Of a stretch of 64,000 nucleotides of DNA, positions 1 to 10,200 are shown one piece after another; positions within the stretch are counted from its first letter, which is position 1, and each line of letters starts with the position of its first letter. Where the stretch lies: the NCBI RefSeq assembly GCF_014526325.1, contig NZ_JACNMJ010000001.1, positions 1,178,001 through 1,242,000 of the forward strand, written 5' to 3'. A model generated the notes under the pieces. It saw only the letters and a list, made by a program, of their open reading frames with translations. It did no database searches and was not told the DNA's origin. A program made the translations under genes and the position numbers. Origin of the DNA: Psychroserpens algicola (GTDB taxonomy: Bacteria; Bacteroidota; Bacteroidia; Flavobacteriales; Flavobacteriaceae).

Positions 1-2537
1 CAAAATATCATATACATCCAGATAACGGAGATGGTTTAATCACAAGAACTTTTCCTGTTAAAGGAATGACCTGTAGTGGCTGTAAAGCTCACGTAGAAAA
101 AACACTTTCTTCAGTTGATGGAGTTCAAAGAGTTTCTGTTGATTTGAAAAAAGCAGAAGCAACCATTGAAATGAAATTTGATATATCGATTGAAAAATTT
201 CAAGAAGTTTTAGAAAATGATGGTGGTACATACAGTATTCACAAAGCAGGTCAGCGTCCAGAATCGAACCAAGTTGAAAAACAGAAACCAAAAGGCAAAG
301 GTACAGGCACTTTTTATTGCCCAATGCATTGCGAGGGCGATAAAACTTATGAAAAACCAGGCGATTGTCCTGTTTGCGGAATGGATTTGGTTGAAGAACA
401 AAATCTATCATCGGCTACAACAGAACAATGGACGTGTCCAATGCACCCACAAGTTATAAAGGATGAGGCAGGTTCGTGTCCTATTTGCGGTATGGATTTA
501 GTACCAATGAAACCTGACCTTTCAGCTGAAGAAAAGACCTATAAAAAATTATTGAAGAAGTTTTGGATAGCAACTGCATTCACATTACCAATATTCTTAA
601 TGGCAATGAGCGAAATGCTCAACAACAACCCATTATACGATATAATGGAACAGAAATATTGGAATTGGATTCAGTTTGCATTATCTATTCCAGTTGTATT
701 TTATGCCACTTGGATGTTCTTTGAACGTGCTTATAGAAGTATAAAAACGTGGAATCTCAATATGTTCACACTCATTGGGATTGGTGCAGGTGTGGCTTGG
801 TTATTTAGTGTTGTAGGTATGTTGTTTCCAGATGTGTTTCCGGCACAGTTTAAAACTGAATCAGGTGCTGTACACGTTTATTTTGAAGCAGCAACGGTAA
901 TTCTAACTTTGGTGCTTTTAGGTCAGTTGTTAGAAGCGCGTGCACATAGCAAAACCAATTCAGCAGTTAAAGAATTATTAAAGTTAGCACCTAATAAAGC
1001 TATAAAAATAATAGATGGTGAAGAAGTTGAAGTTAGTATAGATAATATCGAATTAAATGATATTCTAAAAGTAAAACCAGGCGATAAAATTCCTGTAGAT
1101 GGAATGATAACTGAAGGCGAAACAACCATTGACGAATCTATGATTACAGGAGAACCTATTCCTGTAAACAAATCACAAGACGATAAAGTAAGTAGTGGAA
1201 CAATTAATGGGAATCAATCCTTTTTAATGAAAGCCGAAAAAGTAGGAAGTGATACGTTACTTTCACAAATCATTCACATGGTTAATGATGCGAGTAGAAG
1301 TCGCGCACCTATTCAAAATTTAGCAGATAAGGTATCAGGATATTTTGTGCCTGTCGTAGTTATTATATCGATAATCACATTTATTGTTTGGACAATTTGG
1401 GGACCAGAACCTGCTTATGTCTATGCATTAGTCAATGCAATTGCAGTTCTAATTATTGCGTGTCCTTGTGCTTTAGGTTTAGCAACACCGATGTCTGTAA
1501 TGGTTGGTGTGGGCAAAGGTGCTCAAAATGGTGTATTGATAAAAAATGCCGAAGCTCTTGAAAAAATGGATAAAGTAAATACACTTATAGTTGACAAAAC
1601 TGGAACTATTACAGAAGGAAAACCAACGGTAGAAACAGTAGGTGTTTTTAGTGATATTTTAAATGAAAGAGAGCTACTACAATATATCGTTTCATTAAAT
1701 ACCAATAGCGAACACCCATTAGCAGAAGCAACTGTTAAATATGGAAAGGAACATAACGCTGAAATAATAAAATCTGAAAACTTTAGTGCTGTCACAGGAA
1801 AAGGTGTTGAAGCTATAATAAATGATAAAAAAGTAGCATTAGGGAATCCTAAAATGATGGAATATGCCAAAGCAGATATTACTTCTACAATGAAAGACGA
1901 AGCTAAATCTTACCAAAAACAGGGTAAAACAGTTTCTTATTTATCATTAAATGAAACCGTTGTTGGGTATGTAGTTATAGGCGATAAAATAAAAGAAACA
2001 AGTGCCAAAGCGATTAAAGTACTTCAAGATAAAGGTATTGATGTTATAATGCTAACAGGTGATAATCACGATACAGCACAAGCAGTAGCATCAGAGCTTA
2101 ATCTTGCAGATTTTAAAGCCAGTATGCTACCAGAAAATAAACTCAAAGAAGTAGAGAAACTGCAAGAAAATGGAAAGGTGGTTGCTATGGCAGGTGATGG
2201 TATTAATGATGCACCAGCATTGGCAAAAAGTGATGTAGGTATTGCAATGGGAACAGGAACAGATGTAGCGATAGAAAGTGCAATGATAACCTTGGTAAAA
2301 GGTGATTTACACGGAATAGTAAAGGCTAAAAATTTAAGTCATTCCGTAATGAGAAACATAAAGCAAAATTTATTTTTTGCTCTTATCTATAATACATTAG
2401 GTGTACCAGTTGCAGCAGGCGTATTATTCCCATTCTTTGGCATTTTATTGTCGCCAATGATAGCTGCGTTAGCTATGAGTTTTAGCTCTGTGTCTGTAAT
2501 AGTAAACGCATTAAGATTAAGAAATATTAAAATATAA
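1..2537 (+). CDS. copA: Cu+-exporting P1B-type ATPase, 5' end outside window
   Basis: Pumps Cu+ from the cytoplasm across the inner membrane using ATP. The reading frame is open from base 3 with no stop before the first in-window ATG at 66, and that ATG falls inside the metal-binding motif GMTCSGC of an HMA domain, so the gene starts upstream of the window. After the HMA domain come two short heavy-metal-binding modules with CPMH and CP(V/I)CGMD motifs. Then follow the membrane segments, the actuator TGEP motif, the CPC metal site (1461-1469), the phosphorylated Asp of DKTGT (1593), the SEHP motif and GDGINDAPAL. The last two helices carry N...YN and M..SS, the signature of Cu+ (P1B-1) pumps. 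Stop is 2 nt before the next gene, so it heads a metal operon. Symbol is by family; a silver-specific role is possible. Confidence 0.93.
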   Translation, partial: KYHIHPDNGDGLITRTFPVKGMTCSGCKAHVEKTLSSVDGVQRVSVDLKKAEATIEMKFDISIEKFQEVLENDGGTYSIHKAGQRPESNQVEKQKPKGKGTGTFYCPMHCEGDKTYEKPGDCPVCGMDLVEEQNLSSATTEQWTCPMHPQVIKDEAGSCPICGMDLVPMKPDLSAEEKTYKKLLKKFWIATAFTLPIFLMAMSEMLNNNPLYDIMEQKYWNWIQFALSIPVVFYATWMFFERAYRSIKTWNLNMFTLIGIGAGVAWLFSVVGMLFPDVFPAQFKTESGAVHVYFEAATVILTLVLLGQLLEARAHSKTNSAVKELLKLAPNKAIKIIDGEEVEVSIDNIELNDILKVKPGDKIPVDGMITEGETTIDESMITGEPIPVNKSQDDKVSSGTINGNQSFLMKAEKVGSDTLLSQIIHMVNDASRSRAPIQNLADKVSGYFVPVVVIISIITFIVWTIWGPEPAYVYALVNAIAVLIIACPCALGLATPMSVMVGVGKGAQNGVLIKNAEALEKMDKVNTLIVDKTGTITEGKPTVETVGVFSDILNERELLQYIVSLNTNSEHPLAEATVKYGKEHNAEIIKSENFSAVTGKGVEAIINDKKVALGNPKMMEYAKADITSTMKDEAKSYQKQGKTVSYLSLNETVVGYVVIGDKIKETSAKAIKVLQDKGIDVIMLTGDNHDTAQAVASELNLADFKASMLPENKLKEVEKLQENGKVVAMAGDGINDAPALAKSDVGIAMGTGTDVAIESAMITLVKGDLHGIVKAKNLSHSVMRNIKQNLFFALIYNTLGVPVAAGVLFPFFGILLSPMIAALAMSFSSVSVIVNALRLRNIKI

Positions 2538-2539
2538 TT

Positions 2540-3124
2540 ATGAAGAAATTAATAGTAGTATTTGTGTTAACAATTTCAGTTTTAAGCTGTAAAAATCAGG
2601 AACAGAAAAAGGAAGAACACAACCATCAAGAGACTCAAACTCAACAAGAAGATGTTCCTAAAAAGAAACCTTTAAGTCCACATACATCTACAATGGCAAT
2701 GATTGGTGATGCTCATATTCATATAGACTATTCATCACCAGGAGTTAGAGGACGAATCATTTTTGGTGGATTAGTTGGTTTTGATAATGTCTGGCAAGCT
2801 GGAGCACATATGGCAACGTGGATTGAAACAAATAAGGATTTAATTATAAATGGTGAGGTGCTTCCAAAAGGGAAATATGGATTTTTCACGATTCCTTCAA
2901 AAGAGGATTGGACTATAATGATTAATAAAAACTGGAATCAGCACGGGAAAGACGATTATGATGCAAATGATGATGTGATAAGATTTAAAGTGACGCCAAG
3001 TATTTCAGATAAAATTACAGAGCATTTAGAGTATAAAGTAAATAAGATTAGTGAAACTGAAGGAAGTATTTCTCTTGCTTGGGAGAAGGTAACAATTAGC
3101 TTTCCATTCAAAATAAATCAATAA
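2540..3124 (+). CDS. DUF2911 lipoprotein in copper operon
   Basis: 194-residue predicted lipoprotein. It has a signal peptide ending in a lipobox (SVLSC, Cys17), a His/Glu/Gln-rich linker (about residues 20-45), and then a DUF2911 domain with the typical stretch from HIHIDYSSPGVRGR through VWQAGAHMATW to LPKGKYGFFTIP. DUF2911 has no established biochemical role. The gene begins 2 nt after the Cu+ ATPase stop and 1 nt separates it from the next gene, so it is translated from the same message. The His-rich linker and position suggest a periplasmic accessory to copper handling, but that is inference. Confidence 0.85.
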   Translation: MKKLIVVFVLTISVLSCKNQEQKKEEHNHQETQTQQEDVPKKKPLSPHTSTMAMIGDAHIHIDYSSPGVRGRIIFGGLVGFDNVWQAGAHMATWIETNKDLIINGEVLPKGKYGFFTIPSKEDWTIMINKNWNQHGKDDYDANDDVIRFKVTPSISDKITEHLEYKVNKISETEGSISLAWEKVTISFPFKINQ

Positions 3125-3125
3125 A

Positions 3126-3833
3126 ATGGTAAACAGGCATACAGCATTAAAAATAAGGAAAACACATCGCTATTTAGGGTTGTTTTTGGGTATTCAGTTT
3201 TTGTTTTGGACTATTAGTGGTTTATATTTTAGTTGGACAGATATTGATGAGATACACGGTGACCATTTTAAAAATATGGAATACCAACCTAAAGCATTTA
3301 ACAACCTCATTAGTCCATCACAGCTTAATGTTTCAAAAGGCATCAATACTATTGAATTGAGAGATATTGATAATTCACCATACTATTGGATTAACAAAGA
3401 ACAATTATACAATGCCATCAATGGTAGTTTAAAATCTAATATAACAAAAGAAGAGGCTTTGTATATCGCAAGACTCAATATGAAAAATGGCTTAAAGGTA
3501 GAATCTATAGAACAGATTAATGAAACAGGGAAACATCACGAGTATAGAGAAAAATTGTTACCTGCTTATGTAATATCCTATGAATCTGATGAAGCTCTTA
3601 AAGCCTATGTATCTATTACTGATGGGAAGTTTCAAACGGTAAGACATCGCAGTTGGCGTTGGTTTGATTTTTTATGGATGACGCACACTATGGATTATGA
3701 AGGTAGAGACAACTTTAATACAATAGTTTTAAGAGCCTTTTCTCTATTAGGCTTAATTACTGTATTAAGCGGATTTTTACTTTGGTTTACTTCCTCACCT
3801 ACGATTAGAAAATTTAAAAAGAAAAGAAAATAA
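3126..3833 (+). CDS. PepSY domain / PepSY-TM-like membrane protein
   Basis: 235 residues. The N-terminus (KTHRYLGLFLGIQFLFWTIS, about residues 12-31) is the first transmembrane helix, typical of PepSY-associated TM proteins. A periplasmic middle with a PepSY-like region (KEEALYIARLNM) follows, then a C-terminal helix (about 203-223) and a basic tail. The WMTHTMDY segment before the last helix is a common PepSY-TM feature. Members often sit beside metal or siderophore transport genes and are proposed to reduce or handle metals, but no activity is established. It is tightly packed in the copper operon. Confidence 0.78.
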   Translation: MVNRHTALKIRKTHRYLGLFLGIQFLFWTISGLYFSWTDIDEIHGDHFKNMEYQPKAFNNLISPSQLNVSKGINTIELRDIDNSPYYWINKEQLYNAINGSLKSNITKEEALYIARLNMKNGLKVESIEQINETGKHHEYREKLLPAYVISYESDEALKAYVSITDGKFQTVRHRSWRWFDFLWMTHTMDYEGRDNFNTIVLRAFSLLGLITVLSGFLLWFTSSPTIRKFKKKRK

Positions 3834-3856
3834 TATTAATACTAAAAAAAGAAATT

Positions 3857-4351
3857 ATGAACACACAAGAACACAAAAACAACGATAATAAAGGTATGAG
3901 CAATTACACTAAATTCTTTTTGATGTTAGGCTCATCATTTGTTGCAATGTATATCACAATGTACTTAAATACTTATGAATTTGACCACGTATGGTTTAGT
4001 CTAACACGATTTTATATGGTCTGTTTAGGTATTGCAGCTATGGCCTTAATTATGTTTTTCTTTATGAAGAATATGTACAAGAATAAAAGGAAAAATTTGG
4101 GTATTGTATTAGGTAGCATCGTCCTTTTCCTTGGTGCTTTAGGTTTAGTACGTGACCAAAAATCAACCGTAGGTGATGTACTTTGGATGAAGGGTATGAT
4201 ACCACATCATTCCATAGCAATTCTAACAAGCGAAAGAGCAGATATAAAAGACCCAGAAGTTAAACAATTAGCAGAGGATATTATTAAAGCACAGAAAAAG
4301 GAAATAGAAGAAATGAAAGCAATGATAAAACGATTAGAAAATGAAAAATAA
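3857..4351 (+). CDS. DUF305 membrane protein
   Basis: 164 residues. Three predicted transmembrane helices (about residues 20-38, 50-70 and 80-98) are followed by a C-terminal DUF305 segment with the hallmark WMKGMIPHH and a charged amphipathic helix to the end. DUF305 proteins are ferritin-like helical proteins frequently encoded with copper-resistance genes. The paired histidines and methionines could bind metal, which is inference. The last 11 nt overlap the start of the downstream adaptor gene, supporting translational coupling. Confidence 0.83.
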   Translation: MNTQEHKNNDNKGMSNYTKFFLMLGSSFVAMYITMYLNTYEFDHVWFSLTRFYMVCLGIAAMALIMFFFMKNMYKNKRKNLGIVLGSIVLFLGALGLVRDQKSTVGDVLWMKGMIPHHSIAILTSERADIKDPEVKQLAEDIIKAQKKEIEEMKAMIKRLENEK

Positions 4352-6119
4352 TAAAATAGTCATATACATAGGATTACTCGCAGTAGGCTTACTCTTGGGT
4401 TGGTTGCTATTTGGAGGTTCGTCCAATGAAAGCGCAGAACACAATCATACGGAAACAACAGAAACCAATCAAATGTGGACGTGTTCAATGCATCCACAAA
4501 TTATGCAACCAGAATCAGGTGATTGTCCTATTTGTGGGATGGATTTAATTCCTGCCGCAAGTAGTGCAGATGGTTTGTTGGCAGACCAATTCAAGTTAAC
4601 TGAAAATGCGATGGCATTGGCGAATATTCAAACAACTGTTGTAGGCAAAGGAAATGTTGATGGCAACACCCTTAAATTATCTGGCAAAATTGCTGAAAAT
4701 GAAGAAGCAAACGCAGTACAAGTCAGTTATTTTTCGGGTAGAATAGAACGATTGAATGTCAGTTTTACAGGTGAAGAAGTACGTAAAGGTCAGCTATTAG
4801 CAACTATTTATTCGCCAGAATTGTATGCGGCACAACAAGAGTTAATTACAGCATCATCTTTAAAGGAATCGCAACCTGCATTATATAAGGCAGTTCGTAA
4901 TAAATTGAAGTTGTGGAAACTTTCTGAAAGTCAAATCAATCAGATTGAAGAAACCCAAAAAGTAAAAGAAAACTTTCCAGTTTATGCAACCGTTTCAGGT
5001 ACAGTTACCGAAAAATTAGTAGAACAAGGCGACTACATCAAACAAGGTCAGCCATTGCTTAAAATTGCAAATCTCAATACAGTTTGGGCAAACTTTGATG
5101 TCTATGAAAATCAAATAGATTTATTTGAAAAGGGACAAGAAGTTTTAGTGACTACAAACGCTTATGCTAATAAGGAATTTAAAGGGAAAGTAGATTTCAT
5201 TGACCCAATATTAAATACCAGAACAAGAACAGTAACCTTACGTGTGGTGCTTAATAATAAGAACGATGTATTTAAACCAGGAATGTTTGTAACCGCTAAT
5301 ATTGAACGAGTATCAAATAATAATGATGAAGTGTTAACAATCCCAGCATCTGCTGTACTTTGGACAGGTGAACGTTCTGTTGTCTATTTAAAAACCAATC
5401 CAGACCAAACCGTTTTTGAAATGCGTGAAGTTGTTTTAGGTAATCAAAATGGTAATGAATATGAAGTTTTAGAAGGATTATTTGTTGGAAATGAAATCGT
5501 AACTAACGGAACTTTTACGGTTGATGCAGCAGCTCAATTACAAGGTAAAAAATCAATGATGAATAAAGATGGTGGCAAAGTAATGACTGGTCACGAAGGA
5601 CATTTAGGAATGGATAATAATGCATCAAAAAAAGAAAGTGACCATACTAATATGAACGAAAGATTGACAGTATCAGAGAAATTTCAAGAACAACTAAAAG
5701 TTGTTTACAATGACTATATCAATTTAAAAGATGCTTTAGTTAAAGAAGATTCAAAAAATACTTCAGTTAATGCAACAAGTTTATTAAACAATTTAAGTAA
5801 AGTGGATATGAAATTATTATCAGACAATAATGCTCATACACATTGGATGTCATTAGTAAAAGAAATACAATCTTCTGCGACATCTATTTCTAAAACCTCT
5901 GATATAAAGGCTCAAAGAGACCATTTCAAGCATTTATCATCGCATCTAATCAATGCGGTTCAATTATTTGGTGTCAATGAAAAAGTGTATGTAGAATTTT
6001 GTCCAATGGCAGATAACAACAATGGTGCTTATTGGTTGAGTAAACAAGAAAAAGTAATCAATCCATATTTTGGTGCAGCAATGCTAACTTGTGGAGAAGT
6101 AAAACAAGTAATAGAATAA
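4341..6119 (+). CDS. CusB-type RND periplasmic adaptor with HMBD and DUF3347 domains
   Basis: 592-residue membrane-fusion adaptor of a metal-efflux RND pump. An N-terminal anchor helix (residues 7-24) is followed by a heavy-metal-binding module with Cys48, His51, Cys62 and Cys65 in WTCSMHPQ...CPICGMD, the same module as in the Cu+ ATPase upstream. Next come the barrel-sandwich and alpha-hairpin region with the typical GxVxxL and QGDYIKQGQPLLKI strands (about 95-390), then a His/Met-rich linker. The C-terminal domain (about 440-590) resembles DUF3347 and ends with an EFCPMA motif. DUF3347 is often found with or fused to copper-efflux adaptors. Its pump partner is probably the CusA-like gene at 7228. 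Start chosen at the ATG overlapping the previous gene by 11 nt. Confidence 0.9.
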   Translation: MKNNKIVIYIGLLAVGLLLGWLLFGGSSNESAEHNHTETTETNQMWTCSMHPQIMQPESGDCPICGMDLIPAASSADGLLADQFKLTENAMALANIQTTVVGKGNVDGNTLKLSGKIAENEEANAVQVSYFSGRIERLNVSFTGEEVRKGQLLATIYSPELYAAQQELITASSLKESQPALYKAVRNKLKLWKLSESQINQIEETQKVKENFPVYATVSGTVTEKLVEQGDYIKQGQPLLKIANLNTVWANFDVYENQIDLFEKGQEVLVTTNAYANKEFKGKVDFIDPILNTRTRTVTLRVVLNNKNDVFKPGMFVTANIERVSNNNDEVLTIPASAVLWTGERSVVYLKTNPDQTVFEMREVVLGNQNGNEYEVLEGLFVGNEIVTNGTFTVDAAAQLQGKKSMMNKDGGKVMTGHEGHLGMDNNASKKESDHTNMNERLTVSEKFQEQLKVVYNDYINLKDALVKEDSKNTSVNATSLLNNLSKVDMKLLSDNNAHTHWMSLVKEIQSSATSISKTSDIKAQRDHFKHLSSHLINAVQLFGVNEKVYVEFCPMADNNNGAYWLSKQEKVINPYFGAAMLTCGEVKQVIE

Positions 6120-6155
6120 TAATAAATCAAGTAATAACAATTAAATTTTAAAACA

Positions 6156-6596
6156 ATGAAGAAAGTAATTTTAAGTGTAGTTGCAATAGCAGCATTAGGT
6201 TTAACAAGTTGTAAAAACGAAACTAAAAAAGTTGAAGATACTACAACAACAGAAGTGTCAAAAGAAATCGCAATGACAGATTTATCTTTTGGAGTAAGAG
6301 GAAATTGTGGTATGTGTAAAAGTACCATTGAAAAAGCAGCCAATAGTGTTGAAGGTGTTGCAAGTGCCAATTGGGATGTCGATAAAAAGAAAATTGATGT
6401 CTCTTTTGATGATTCAAAAACGGATGCAATGGCAATTCATAAAGCAATAGCAGCTTCAGGTTACGACACCGAAAAAGTTGCAGGAAGTGAAGAAGCCTAT
6501 AAAGATTTACCAGGTTGTTGTAAATACGACCACGAAATGATGATGAATCAATCTGGTGAGGAAAAAGAAGAAGATCATTCAGATCATGATCATTAA
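6156..6596 (+). CDS. HMA-domain lipoprotein, periplasmic metal chaperone-like
   Basis: 146 residues. A signal peptide with lipobox (GLTSC, Cys19) and a short linker lead to a heavy-metal-associated domain with the binding motif GNCGMC (Cys51, Cys54) and the usual beta-alpha-beta pattern. The tail holds a second Cys pair (PGCC) and ends in an Asp/His-rich SDHDH sequence. Most HMA chaperones are cytoplasmic. The lipoprotein signal implies a periplasmic one that could hand copper to the adaptor encoded just upstream, which is inference from order. A strong hairpin terminator follows directly. Confidence 0.87.
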   Translation: MKKVILSVVAIAALGLTSCKNETKKVEDTTTTEVSKEIAMTDLSFGVRGNCGMCKSTIEKAANSVEGVASANWDVDKKKIDVSFDDSKTDAMAIHKAIAASGYDTEKVAGSEEAYKDLPGCCKYDHEMMMNQSGEEKEEDHSDHDH

Positions 6597-6606
6597 TATT
6601 AAACAA

Positions 6607-6634
6607 AGAAGAGCCTTTTTAAAAAGGCTCTTCT
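6607..6634 (+). terminator. Palindromic terminator of the first copper operon
   Basis: A perfect 28-nt palindrome (arms AGAAGAGCCTTTTT and its complement) lies 10 nt after the HMA lipoprotein stop. The A/T centre would form the loop. A run of A follows rather than a long T tract, but the central T5 can serve either strand. Confidence 0.7.
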
Positions 6635-6690
6635 ATTAAAAAAAGCTATATGCTCATTTTATTTGCACAACCATTGCATTAAATAATTTA

Positions 6691-6698
6691 TATATTTG
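6691..6698 (+). promoter_or_regulatory. -7 promoter box TATATTTG
   Basis: An exact match to the Bacteroidota -7 consensus TAnnTTTG, ending 10 nt before the ATG at 6709. TTG triplets upstream lie at 14 and 25 nt rather than the usual 17-23, so the -33 element is uncertain. It overlaps the downstream edge of the TGCA-containing element at 6662-6680. Confidence 0.5.
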
Positions 6699-6708
6699 TC
6701 TTTATTAT

Positions 6709-7104
6709 ATGAAAATATTCTTTTCCATATCAATGTCTATTTTATTCTTTTTTCAAGGAATAAGTATAGATATGGACTTTTGTGGTCCAATTAAAGAAAT
6801 TTCAAGTGTTATTACCCATTATCAAGAACATAAAGTCTATGGCGACTCTTTCCTTGAATATGTAGTTGAAGATTACATTGATAATGATGCTCAAAATAAA
6901 GAGCATCATCATAACCCAGATAAGGAAAATACACCTATTCATTCCCATAATCAATGTTGTCACCCATTGGTATTAATTATTGCCAACAATACTTTGGCTT
7001 TAACCAATCGACTAAATTTTGAAGAGAAAAAACAGTATAATTTACATAAAGTAAACTTCACTTCCAGATATTTGGAATCGCTTTTCCAGCCACCAAGGGC
7101 ATAA
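6709..7104 (+). CDS. Small secreted protein resembling the HYC_CC_PP family
   Basis: 131 residues with an N-terminal hydrophobic signal (about residues 3-20). The first conserved position reads DFCGP, a Cys pair follows a His-rich stretch (NQCCHP), and the protein ends in FQPPRA. This spacing of a single Cys, a CC pair and a terminal PP resembles the small Bacteroidota family named for HYC, CC and PP motifs, which often precedes metal-efflux RND genes. The function is unknown. The His-rich segment (EHHHNPD...HSHNQCCH) suggests metal binding in the periplasm. It has its own promoter-like box and lies 123 nt before the pump gene. Confidence 0.65.
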   Translation: MKIFFSISMSILFFFQGISIDMDFCGPIKEISSVITHYQEHKVYGDSFLEYVVEDYIDNDAQNKEHHHNPDKENTPIHSHNQCCHPLVLIIANNTLALTNRLNFEEKKQYNLHKVNFTSRYLESLFQPPRA

Positions 7105-7138
7105 TTCAGTTTTTTTAAAGGATAACTATATCCAATTT

Positions 7139-7158
7139 TGAACCTATATGGTTCTTTT
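7139..7158 (+). terminator. Weak hairpin with short T run
   Basis: GAACC (7140-7144) and GGTTC (7150-7154) flank a TATAT loop and are followed by TTTT. It is short and might only attenuate transcription into the pump gene. Confidence 0.35.
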
Positions 7159-7227
7159 CATTTCGTGTAATTCTATTTTCTATATCAGAATTGTATCGAA
7201 TAGTTTAACTGAATTAAAACATTTTCT

Positions 7228-10200
7228 ATGATTAATAAAATCATTGATTTTTCAATCAATAACAAATTCATTATTGGTTTGCTAACGCTTACCATTGTTG
7301 GAGCAGGTATTTGGAGTATGACCCAAGTGCCCATCGATGCTGTTCCAGATATTACCAACAACCAAGTACAGGTTATTACACAAGCACCCAATTTAGGTAC
7401 AGAGGACATTGAACAATTTGTAACCTATCCAGTAGAAGTTGCAATGAGCAACCTACCTGATGTAAAGGAAATCCGTTCCATTTCTCGTTTTGGTTTATCT
7501 GTGGTTACTATTGTTTTTGACGATGATATGGGAACCTATCTACCACGTCAATTAGTAGCTGAAAAGCTAAACGAAGTTAAAGAACAAATTCCAAGTGGTT
7601 TTGGCGAACCTGCTATGGGACCTATCTCTTCTGGATTAGGAGAAATCTATCAATACACACTTAAAGTAAAACCAGAGTATAAAGACAAATATTCAGTTAC
7701 TGATTTGCGCACAATGCAAGATTGGATTGTACAACGTCAAATGTCAATGGTAGAAGGTGTAGTTGAAGTAAATGCCATAGGTGGAAAAATTAAACAGTAC
7801 GAAGTTGCTGTCGACCCAAACGAACTAAAAGCTATTGGTTTAACAATTACCGATGTTTTTGAAGCTCTTGAAGCTAATAATCAAAACACAGGTGGAGCAT
7901 ACATTGAAAAGAACCATCAAGCCAATTTTATTCGTGGAGAAGGTTTGGTGCGTAGTTTAGAGGATATTAAAAAGATTACGGTTAAAAACACAAACAATAT
8001 TCCAATTACCGTTGGCGACATTGCAACAGTACAATTTGGTGCTGCCATTCGCTATGGTGCTTTAACTCAAGATGGAGAAGGCGAAGTAGTTGGTGGTTTG
8101 GTAATGATGCTTAAAGGCGCTAATTCAAACGATGTTATTGAGAATGTTAAAGTACGAATGACTCAAATTGAAAAATCGCTGCCAGAAGGAGTCATTATCG
8201 AACCTTTGTTAGACCGAAGTAAATTAATAGCAGAAACGACTTCAACGGTTGCTACTAATCTCATTGAAGGCGCATTAATAGTTATTTTTGTTCTTATTTT
8301 CTTATTAGGAAATTGGCGAGGTGGTTTAATAGTAGCTTCAACAATTCCATTATCACTACTATTCGCATTTATACTAATGAATGTTTTTGACGTTTGGGCT
8401 AATTTAATGAGTCTGGGAGCCATAGATTTCGGAATTATTGTTGATGGTGCAGTAATTATTGTAGAAAGTACCGTTTTTCTAATTGCTTCGAAAGTCCTAA
8501 AGAAAAGGAAACTGTCATCCAAAGAACGTGACGGTGTAGCAGCAGATGCCTCAAAAAAAATGATGAATGCTGCCTTTTTTGGTCAGCTGATTATTTTAAT
8601 TGTATTTCTACCAATATTGGCATTAGAAGGTATTGAAGGAAAAATGTTTAAGCCAATGGCATTGACCTTTATTTTTGCTATGATTGGTGCAATGGTACTC
8701 TGTTTAACCTATGTTCCAATGATGTCTGCATTGGTATTAAGAGCACCAAAAAGCGACAAAAAATCTTATGGCGATAGATTTGTGCATTGGGTTGAAAACA
8801 AGTATCAACCTTTATTGGTAAAAGCATTGAAAAAAGGAAAATGGATTATTGGTATTGCAGTTGTGTTATTCGGAATTACAGTCTTTATGTTTACGAGAAT
8901 GGGCGGCGAATTTATACCGCAATTGGATGAAGGAGACATTGCGTTTCACGCCATTTTAAAACCAGGTAGTTCACTAACTGAAACGATTGAAACGACTACA
9001 AAAATTGAGCAAATTGTAAAAGCTAAATTTCCTGAAGTTGAAAAAATAGTTAGTCGTATTGGTGTTGCAGAAATTCCAACAGACCCAATGCCAATGGATT
9101 TAGCCGATGTTTTTGTAATTCTAAAGCCAAAAAGCGAATGGACAACTGTAGAGACAAAAGATGAACTCATCGAAAAAATGAAGGAAGCTGTGGAAATCAT
9201 TCCTGGTGTGAACTATGAATTTACCCAACCCATTGAAATGCGATTTAATGAACTACTTGAAGGTGTTCGTGAAGATATTGCAATTAAACTTTATGGTGAA
9301 GATATAGAGGTGCTATCTCAAAAGGCAGAAGAAATATCTAAAATTATTGCTGGTACAGAAGGTATTGGTGATATGAAAGCGGAAGCTACAACAGGTTTGC
9401 CGCAAATGACCATTTCGTATAACAGAAATAAATTAGCACAATACGGACTTCAAATAAATACCTTAAACCAAATTGTACAATCAGCATTTGCAGGAGGAAC
9501 AGCAGGCGTTATTTTTGAAGGTGAAAAACGGTTTGATTTAGTGGTTAGGTTAAGTTCTCATAATCGTAAGGACATAACAGATGTTCAAAATTTGTTTGTC
9601 AACTTACCTTCTGGTGAACAAATTCCGCTTCGTGAAGTAGCTGATGTAAGTTATAAAGGTGGTCCAATGCAAATCAGTAGAGACAATACCAACAGAAGAA
9701 CCTATGTAGGTATTAATGTAAGAGGTCGTGATGTCAAATCATTAGTAGGCGAAATCAAAACTAAATTGGATGCACAATTAGAACTACCATCAGGTTATTT
9801 CATTCGTTATGGTGGTGCTTTTGAAAATCTGGAACGTGCTAGTAACCGTTTACAAACCGTTGTCCCTATTGCCTTGTTACTCATTTTTGTACTGATTTAT
9901 TTTGCATTAAAATCCTTACCACAAACCTTGATGATTTATATAGCAATCCCAATGGCAACCATTGGAGGTGTTGTAGCGTTATGGTTGCGTGATATGCCTT
10001 TTAGTATTTCGGCAGGAGTCGGTTTTATTGTGTTGTTTGGTGTTGCAGTATTAAACGGATTAGTAATGATTAGTGGTTTGAATGAGTTAAAAGAAGAAGG
10101 AGTTACCAATCTAAAAGATAGAATTATAGAAGGTACAAAGCGAAGAATTAGACCTATAATGTTAACTGCTTTTACAGATGTTTTAGGCTTTCTGCCTATG

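Noticed and set aside
66-68. First in-window ATG as the start of the Cu+ ATPase
   Set aside because: It sits inside the HMA metal-binding motif and the frame is open to the window edge, so the gene begins upstream.
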